From Reticulascus tulasneorum (Eukaryota > Ascomycota > Sordariomycetes > Glomerellales > Reticulascaceae), in assembly GCA_001557505.1 (NCBI GenBank), contig LSAX01000005.1, positions 248,001 to 312,000 on the forward strand: DNA of 64,000 bases, in the 5' to 3' direction. A program made the translations under genes and the position numbers. This document shows positions 57,044 to 64,000 of this stretch, one piece after another; the stretch's first letter is position 1; the number at the start of each line of letters is the position of its first letter. The notes below the pieces were generated by a model. It searched no databases. It saw only the letters and a list, made by a program, of their open reading frames with translations, and had not been told where the DNA came from.

Positions 57044-59383
57044 ATGGGCGGAGCACCTGATGGCGCCGGCGCATTCTACGATGCTGCGCTGCATCGTCGC
57101 CAGGCCCTCATGGGCGCCAGTGGGCCCATGGCTCTGGTGAAGAACTTCAAGGTCTTTCGAATTGCTGCCTTCGCTTGTATCGGTGGTATCCTCTACGGAT
57201 ACAACCAGGGCATGTTCTCCGGTCTCCTGGCCATGAACTCATTCAAGGAGCGTACGTACAGACACTCTGCCCACCCTCTTCTGCAGGGACGAGTATGTCT
57301 GGTCCTGCGAGAAAGCTAACAATATCCGCTTTTCACACAGACATGGGAGACTATGATCCCTTTGACCCAAATGCCGACCAGGCCAAAAAGGGCTGGCTGA
57401 CTGCGATTCTCGAATTGGGTGCCTGGATTGGAACCTTGCTTTCGAGTTTCATGGCCGAGTATCTCTCCCGAAAGTATGGTATCATTGTCGCCTGCTTTGT
57501 TTTCATCATCGGTGTCGTCATCCAAACAACTGCAATCCAGGCCGGTCCCAGCGCCACACTTGGTGGTCGATTCATCACGTACGTACAACCTCTTAGACTC
57601 GATATTCCGAGCATGGACTTGTTGCTGACTGGATGCCGCAGTGGTATGGGTGTTGGATCTCTTGCAATGATAGTGCCAATCTACAACTCCGAAGTGGCTC
57701 CTCCGTAAGTGTTCATACCCTCGTGGTCCTGATGGTGATATACGACAATGTGTCTGGGATTGCGAGAACCACTCCATGACTATGAAGCTGACAACTGTCC
57801 AACAGTGAGGTAAGAGGTGCTCTTGTAGCGCTCCAACAGCTGGCCATTACCTTCGGCATCATGATCAGCTTCTGGATTGACTAGTAAGTGCTCCCGCAGC
57901 CAACTCGCTCTGATGGCTCTCGGCTGACATCTTCCTAGTGGTACCAACTTCATCGGAGGAACCGAACGTGGCAAACAAAGCGACGCAGCATGGCTTGTTC
58001 CCACATGTCTCCAGATCGTCCCAGCTATGATCTTGCTAGTCGGCATGATCTTCATGCCGTTCTCGCCCCGTTGGCTGGTCCATCACGACCGTGAAGACGA
58101 GGCCCGCAAAAATCTTGCCTCTCTCCGAGACCTGCCCATTGACCACGAACTGGTTGAGCTCGAGTTTCTGGAAATCAAGGCCCAGTCTCTTTTCGAAAAG
58201 CGTACCGTTGCCGAGAAGTTCCCAGCACTCCGAGAGCCGACGCCATGGAACATCTTCAAGCTCCAATTCGTGGCCATTAAGTCTCTCTTCAAGACCATGG
58301 CCATGTTCAAGCGAGTTATTGTGGCCACGGTTACCATGTTCTTCCAGGTAAGACTCCTTTCTGTCCAAGCTCACGGTTTTGGCATGTGTGCTTATATGAT
58401 TTGAATAGCAATGGACTGGTATCAACGCCGTCTTGTACTATGCCCCAACCATTTTCACGCAGCTCGGTCTCAGCAACAACACGACGTCTCTCTTGGCCAC
58501 CGGCGTAGTCGGTATTGCCATGTTCATCGCCACCATTCCCGCCGTCCTGTGGGTTGATCGAATTGGCCGAAAGCCCGTCTTGACCGTCGGCGCCATCGGA
58601 ATGGGTGAGTCAAGTCACTCCGACATCAATCCATCGAGCATTGCTAACTTTGTTAGGAACCTGTCACCTCATCATCGCCGTGATCTTCGCCAGGAATGTG
58701 GGTCATTGGGAAGAACAGAAGGCTTCTGGCTGGGCGGCTGTGGCGATGGTTTGGCTTTTCGGTATGCATCGCTCCCTCGTCCTAGGTTTCGAAACTCCAG
58801 CCTGCTGACTAACTGCCCTTCAGTCATTCATTTCGGATACAGCTGGGGCCCGTGTGCGTGGATCGTCGTTGCAGAGATCTGGCCCCTATCCACTCGTCCA
58901 TATGGTGTGGCACTCGGAGCCAGCAGCAACTGGATGAACAACTTCATGTGAGTATTCCCAGCATGCGCTTTAGCCTTACGGATAATGGTTGCTGACGGAT
59001 TCTTCTAGTGTCGGACAGGTCACACCTATCATGCTGGGATCTAGCGGCATCGGGTACGGGACTTACATCCTGTTTGGTCTTCTGACTTATATCGGTATGC
59101 ATCGTCCGTAAACTATGACAATTAACTGTAAACTGACTTTGAGTTAAAAGGCGCCGCGTTCATCTGGGTTTTCGTACCGGAGACCAAGCGTCTCACTCTC
59201 GAGGAGATGGACATTGTCTTCGGTTCGGAGGGAACTGCCGCGGCCGACTTTGAGCGCATGGCAGAGATCAACCGCGAGATTGGCCTCACTGCCATGCTCG
59301 AGAACTCCCCCCGTGGCCACGGTAGCAACACCGAGATCAGCGAGAAGAAGGGCCTTGGCGAGCACTCTGAGGTTGCTCATTAA
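57044..59383 (+). CDS. Sugar transporter, MFS sugar-porter family
   Basis: Ten exons: 57044-57251, 57341-57578, 57642-57704, 57806-57883, 57939-58347, 58409-58604, 58657-58761, 58824-58947, 59009-59094 and 59151-59383, giving 579 residues. All nine introns are GT-AG (52-101 bases) and the joined frame is continuous. Family hallmarks are GGILYGYNQGMFSG in TM1, the sugar-porter loop LSRKYG after TM2, FSPRWL after TM6, QQWTGINAVLYYAPTIF in TM7, DRIGRKPVL after TM8 and PETKRLTLEEMD after TM12. Twelve membrane segments. It probably takes up a hexose or related sugar at the plasma membrane; the exact substrate cannot be read from sequence. It is not adjacent to catabolic genes and is distinct from the quinate permease of the same superfamily. 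Confidence 0.9.
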
Positions 59384-60583
59384 GCGGGTGAGAGTGACTG
59401 GATACACGATGCACTTTCGACTTTGCCTTCACGGAGAATGGATATTTGAATGAGGAGTGGGAGATTGGGGGGACATGGTGCTTTGGGCTTGAGAGATTGA
59501 TACCAGATGATTTTACTTTTACACTGAGCGGCCGATTAGTATTTGCAACGCAACTAATCCTCTGAAGATACACGATCCCGTGTCTCAAAGGACGGCCAGA
59601 CTTTGGGACTGGCTTGGCCGCGTTCACTCGCTGCAGAAAAGCTTATGAACTACAATTACATACCTGCAATGAAGTTGATTTTTCAAGCCGGCAGCCTTTC
59701 GTTTGTGACCTGATTCATGCTGGCCATTGTCGACTGATCTGAGACACGTAATAATCGGCAGTCCATCATCAGCACCCAAAGTCCTAAGCGGCCCAATGAC
59801 CACAGATACGGGAGACTTCACGGCAGGGTGCACTTCCATTAGGCCATACGAGCTGGTCCATTAGCCAAGGCTGTCATGGCTACATTCACAAAGTTGGCTT
59901 TATCAGCAGGCAAATCCATCTGCGGAGGTACGCCACTTAACTACTTACAGAGAGGCTGCCCGCCGACCAACTGGTTCGGTGCTTTCTCCATCCGTGACAC
60001 GAAGGAACGGGTTGCAGGGCTGCACTGCATCGTAAAACCAAATATTCTGTACCACACGTATATGCATGTTCCGAAAAAGTCGCTCCTTCTCGTATGTAGT
60101 AGCAGCTAGAGTAGAATATCCGTCGTTCCTCGTTCAGGAGAGGGTGTCAATCGACAAAGAAGAGGAGGCAACAGATCCGACCTCTATGAACTGATAAATT
60201 CGAGTGACAGTCCCACGGCAGCATCCTTTCGACATGTTCTATCCCCTTCATATCCACTTGGTTCCTGACAATTTGGATGAGATCCTATATACATGCTGAA
60301 AGCTAATCTAAGCAAACAACGATACGAAACCCATCCGGATTCAACAGGCCAGCCTCGTGCATGGTTCCCTTTCGGCCTTCGTCCCCCGGGAAACCCAACC
60401 ATTGGAACTAGAGGCAAGCTGTCGTACTGGGCCTCAACTATTCTTCGTAAACAAGGCAGGGGAGCAGACATATGCTCTTCTAGTTGGTAGGCCGGTATCT
60501 TACAGCTACCTTGCTGGTCCCCTGTACTCAACAACGGTCCAAGCCTCCCGCATCGCACTATAGCCGGGCTTGGAGCGTTGATT
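59384..60583. other. Spacer between sugar transporter and MpaB-type gene
   Basis: 1.2 kb between two plus-strand genes. Small open frames without splice support; the last 200 bases should be the promoter and leader of the next gene. Nothing else recognised. Confidence 0.55.
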
Positions 60584-62199
60584 ATGGATTCACCAACGCT
60601 AAACAACCTCATCACCGAGCCAGGGACTCTCAATACAGCCTTATCAGCCTCATCATCCCAGTCGTTTTGGTCCCGACCATCAGTCCTCATCGCCATCCTC
60701 GCCTGCTATGTCGTCCTCTGCGCGACCCTCCGCTTCAGACGGATCAGAAACCTACCCCAGACCCTGAAATACCCAGACCGGGCATCCCTTGAAAACATGA
60801 CCAACGACGATGCCCAGGCCGTGCTGAAGAACATCATCGTGCTCGAGTTTCCCATGTTCTACCAGCTGGCGTTGCAGTTTGCCATCTTCAAGGTGCGAAT
60901 CGATCGATGTCTCTCCCTACAATATGTAGTTTCTTGAGTCCCGCGGTCCCTGACGCCCAGTTTAGACCTATGGAATCAAGACAATATCTAGATTGATAGT
61001 TGCCACAAAGGAGTTTACTGAGCCTGGCACTTCTCGGAAAAGGTATGTACTACGTGAATGCCCTGGCCTCGGAAGTGTCGAAGTATCAGTCCCAAGTCTT
61101 AATCTCGGAGCGAAACTTGGCCGATAGTTCATATTCTGGTTTGAATTACCAGCAGCCTGGGAGTTGCTAACGCAGCCATGCAGATATGAAGACACCGTCG
61201 TCATCTTCAGAGAGTAAGTCCTCGTTACTACGCATCTACGACTCCCTTCTTACATCGCAGATTCTCCCTCAACCCACCCACCTCCGACCGCTGCCTCGCC
61301 GCTATCGCCCGCATGAACTACCTGCACAGCGAATACAAAGCCGCCGGCCAAATCTCCAACGCCGACCTCCTATACACCCTCTCCGTGTGCGTGACCGAGC
61401 CGATCCACTTCATCAGCTTCTACGATTGGCGACCCCTCCACCCCGTCGAGGTGTGCGCCATCGGCACCTTCTGGAAATCCATCGGCGACGCCATGGGTAT
61501 CCAGTACAAGGGATACTTGACGCAGGAGTCGTGGAGGGACGGTATCGAGTTTGCGGAAGACATCACGGCGTGGGCGAAGCGGTACGAGCTCGAGGCCTTG
61601 AAGCCGGAGAAGGAGAATGTGCCGCCGAGTAGGCAGTTGATGGACATGATGCTCTGGCATGTGCCTGGATTCATGAAGCCGTTTGCTGTGCAAGCGCTCA
61701 CTGTTCTCATGGGTGATCGGGTGCGGGACGCTTTCTAGTACGTCGAAATCACAACGGTGGCTTATTTGGCGCCGCTGGAGGACATGGCTAACTCGAAGAC
61801 TCCAGCTACCCTCCTCCCACCATCCTCGCCGCACTCACAGCCTACACCGCCCTCGTCGTACGACGCTTCGTAGTCCGCTATCTCTGCCTCCCCCGCTTCA
61901 CCCCCATTGTCTTCCTCTCCGACCCCGATCCCAAAACAGGGAGGATTTACCACTACGACTACCTCGTGCATCCGTACTACCACCCTGCTACCTTCTGGAG
62001 TCGATGGGGTCCCATGGGCTGGCTGACATGGGCTGCTGGAGGCACTGTTCCCGGCGCAGAAGGGGATAAGATGATTCCGCAGGGCTTTTTGATGGAGGAC
62101 ATTGGGCCCAGGGAGAAAATGGGCGTGGGACAGGAAACTCTGGCTCAAGGGATTGAGAAACTGAGAGGGGATCGGCTGTCAGGCTGTCCCTTCTCTTGA
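60584..62199 (+). CDS. MpaB-type oxygenase (DUF2236 / rubber-oxygenase-like), membrane-anchored
   Basis: Five exons: 60584-60892, 60966-61042, 61184-61213, 61261-61737 and 61806-62199, giving 428 residues. Exon 3 is only 30 bases. A hydrophobic segment at about residues 30-50 (SVLIAILACYVVLCATL) is a probable signal anchor. The core resembles the ER-bound oxygenase MpaB' family: FREFSLNPPTSDRCLAAIARMNYLHSEYK, then LLYTLSVCVTEPIHFI, then the strongly conserved CAIGTFWKSIGDAMGI. MpaB cleaves a prenyl chain in mycophenolic acid synthesis, and the domain is heme-dependent in rubber oxygenases; many fungi have relatives of unknown substrate, and no biosynthetic cluster is visible here. The intron after DAF (61738-61805) joins to YYPPPTILAAL, which fits a C-terminal membrane-associated helix. 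Confidence 0.82.
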
Positions 62200-62701
62200 T
62201 GAGATGCTCCTCTTGTTTCCATCACTTGTCCAAAGCAGAATCATACAGAACTTCATATCGAACACGTCCACACCTGATTTGTCTCGGCTCCGGGATAACA
62301 GTGTATGCACACGAAAGACCTTTACAAATCGTGCTCACAGTTCCAGGACTCTGCCCCACGTCGTGAGCATATCTCTAGGCCAAGGGCAGGAAGTGGCAAG
62401 TTCCTTGCGCTGCCCAAGTCCACGCTACAACACATACACGAGCCAATACAGATAGGTGAGATGCAATGCTTGTCATTCCTAACCACGAACTCCAATAGAT
62501 CCATGGTTTGCCAACATATCTACGCGAGTTCGATTCATTCATCCTTCTCTTCTACCTTCCCTCATAAACACCACTGACTTCCTCTTTCGGTGTCAGCTAC
62601 ATAGATTGCATGAGTCCTCATGCAAATGATTCGATCGTGATATCGTAAATCGTCACTTCAGTATGTAATGGCCGCTAATTCACTCGTCCTTTCGGCTTGA
62701 A
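62200..62701. other. Convergent spacer
   Basis: 502 bases between converging stop codons; no gene recognised. Confidence 0.6.
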
Positions 62702-64000
62702 TCAAGAACCGGCAATGCCCAGGCCAACACGAACCTGGGGCGCATACTGGCCTCCAGACCCGGCCATGCCAGGCCCTGTGCCTGTACCGGTCCTCTCGCG
62801 CATTCTCCGGCCTTCCATCAATCCTCTCAATCCTCTCTTCTGCAGTCCAATAACCGAACTCAACTCGCCACTCCAAACTTCCCGGGGACCGCCGCCTCTC
62901 TCGGAATCTCCAATCTCGGAACTCCACTCCGAGCCGCTCGCACTTGTTGTGGCGCTCAACTCGTCGCTGGATGGTCGGCCCGTCTGCTGCACCGTCGTAT
63001 TGATGCGTAGTGCGGCAGCCCGTGACGTTAGGTTCTGGCCATCGTTGCCGCCACCGTTCTGAGGGTATTCGAATGAGGCCATGGGAGACAACATTGGATC
63101 CAGGGCGGGTACGAAGAAGTTGGGATTTAAGGTACCATCGATTCCACGGCCTCCACCGGCTGCCATGGCTGTCGCGTTGAAGACAGCAGCCGCGTTCCTC
63201 GAGTCGAGAAGAACGTGCAGGCGTTCAACGACGGCTTCCAAGAGGCCATCAATGCGATATGGCCGAGCAATCTGGAGCAGTGAGCATAGGATTGGAGGAG
63301 TACAGAGCGGTGAAGACGGCGCTGGGAGAGACGAGGTGTATATGAAGTGAAGCAGCGCTTGGACTGTGAGGTAAGTATGAGGTAAATAGAGACACCGAGG
63401 TCTGGAGTTCGGTGGTAGGGTTCGGGGTGTCGGGGCCGTATTGATTGTGGCGGGATCGATACCGCCTTGCGGTGAGAATGGCCCTCCTGAGATGCTTGAA
63501 GCAGCCGTGCTTGGTGGCTTCATAGAGGAGCCTGACGATGCAAGTGTGCTCGCCATGGATGCCGTGCTTTCGACCGTATTACGAGAGGATTGCTGGGTGA
63601 TGGTCATTCCAGAGCTTCGGATGGGGTTTGACAGTCCGGAACGTAGTGTTGAGGCATCACTCCCATCCTGTGTCGCTGTTCCTTCTCGCAAAAGCTGTAC
63701 AAAGTAGGGGCCCCAGCGTCTCGCTACGATTCTGGAGTTGATCGGTATTCTCTCTCCGTGAAGGCAGAGAAGGTCCATATCGGACAGCTCGCGCATTGCC
63801 AAAGCCTTCTCGCCAAGTTCCTCCGATGCCCTCGAGTGGTAGCGTCCGCCTGCAGTGTTCCCGGCTTTTCGCGCCAAGCTGAGACCAGGACCGGTGTAAG
63901 GGCTGCTGGAAGAGACGAATCCCGACATGGGTGCCGTCTTCCTCGGATTGTCATAGAACCCAAAAGCTTCCAGCTCCACCATGCAGACGTTGGAGAAGTT
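62702..64000 (-). CDS. BTB/POZ-like domain protein, C-terminal part (N-terminus off the window)
   Basis: The minus-strand frame is open from its stop at 62702 to the window edge. The first ATG inside it (63980-63982) is probably internal, since the codons upstream (NFSNVC) continue without a stop. The visible 426 residues contain a split BTB-like domain. SDMDLLCLHGERIPINSRIVARRWGPYF starts the fold; a Ser/Thr-rich insertion of about 100 residues follows; then LYLPHTYLTVQALLHFIYTS and LCSLLQIARPYRIDGLLEAVVERL complete it. The C-terminus is Gly/Ser/Arg-rich. In fungi such domains with large insertions occur behind Kelch repeats (Ral2-like proteins), so a Kelch propeller may lie to the right of the window; that is inference. 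Confidence 0.65.
   Translation of the reverse strand, partial: NFSNVCMVELEAFGFYDNPRKTAPMSGFVSSSSPYTGPGLSLARKAGNTAGGRYHSRASEELGEKALAMRELSDMDLLCLHGERIPINSRIVARRWGPYFVQLLREGTATQDGSDASTLRSGLSNPIRSSGMTITQQSSRNTVESTASMASTLASSGSSMKPPSTAASSISGGPFSPQGGIDPATINTAPTPRTLPPNSRPRCLYLPHTYLTVQALLHFIYTSSLPAPSSPLCTPPILCSLLQIARPYRIDGLLEAVVERLHVLLDSRNAAAVFNATAMAAGGGRGIDGTLNPNFFVPALDPMLSPMASFEYPQNGGGNDGQNLTSRAAALRINTTVQQTGRPSSDELSATTSASGSEWSSEIGDSERGGGPREVWSGELSSVIGLQKRGLRGLMEGRRMRERTGTGTGPGMAGSGGQYAPQVRVGLGIAGS

Overview
The window reads as nuclear DNA of a filamentous ascomycete (Pezizomycotina, most likely Sordariomycetes). Genes are split by short introns (mostly 45-100 bases, GT-AG with CTAAC/CTGAC-like branch sites). 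Spacers are long, and the gene content is typical of such fungi: a quinate (qa/qut) gene cluster in the order known from Neurospora, a NAT-type purine permease, COX10, RPN2, CET1, sulfite oxidase and a fungal NLR. All exon models below were assembled by eye from splice signals and reading-frame continuity; every multi-exon model given closes in frame. No tRNA, rRNA, CRISPR array or transposon was recognised.

Region 1 (1-10038) is a quinate utilisation cluster. It holds the end of the quinate/shikimate dehydrogenase (qa-3 like, cut by the window edge), the quinate permease (qa-y), the repressor (qa-1S/qutR, derived from the last three AROM domains) and, divergently, the Zn2Cys6 activator (qa-1F/qutA). 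A 16-base palindrome resembling the activator's known target lies between the two regulator genes. The catabolic dehydroquinase and dehydroshikimate dehydratase are not in view and would be expected to the left.

Region 2 (12290-24017) has a purine permease with eight exons, two of them only 13 and 12 bases; an unrecognised gene apparently disrupted by a 14-base tandem duplication; a Mup1-like amino-acid permease; and an unrecognised 881-residue protein. Region 3 (24955-35355) carries housekeeping genes: the RNA triphosphatase of the capping enzyme (CET1) and the proteasome subunit RPN2, which are divergent, then sulfite oxidase, convergent with RPN2.

Region 4 (37217-48504) contains a giant 1832-residue protein with many Cys/His clusters and an NLR-type (STAND) gene: SesB-like hydrolase, NB-ARC, then about ten nearly identical TPR units. 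This is the architecture of fungal non-self recognition and heterokaryon-incompatibility receptors and the most unusual locus here. Region 5 (49433-64000) has COX10, a Myb/SANT factor with a 4.6-kb gene-poor upstream stretch, a sugar transporter with ten exons, an MpaB-type oxygenase, and the C-terminal part of a BTB/POZ-like protein that runs off the window.
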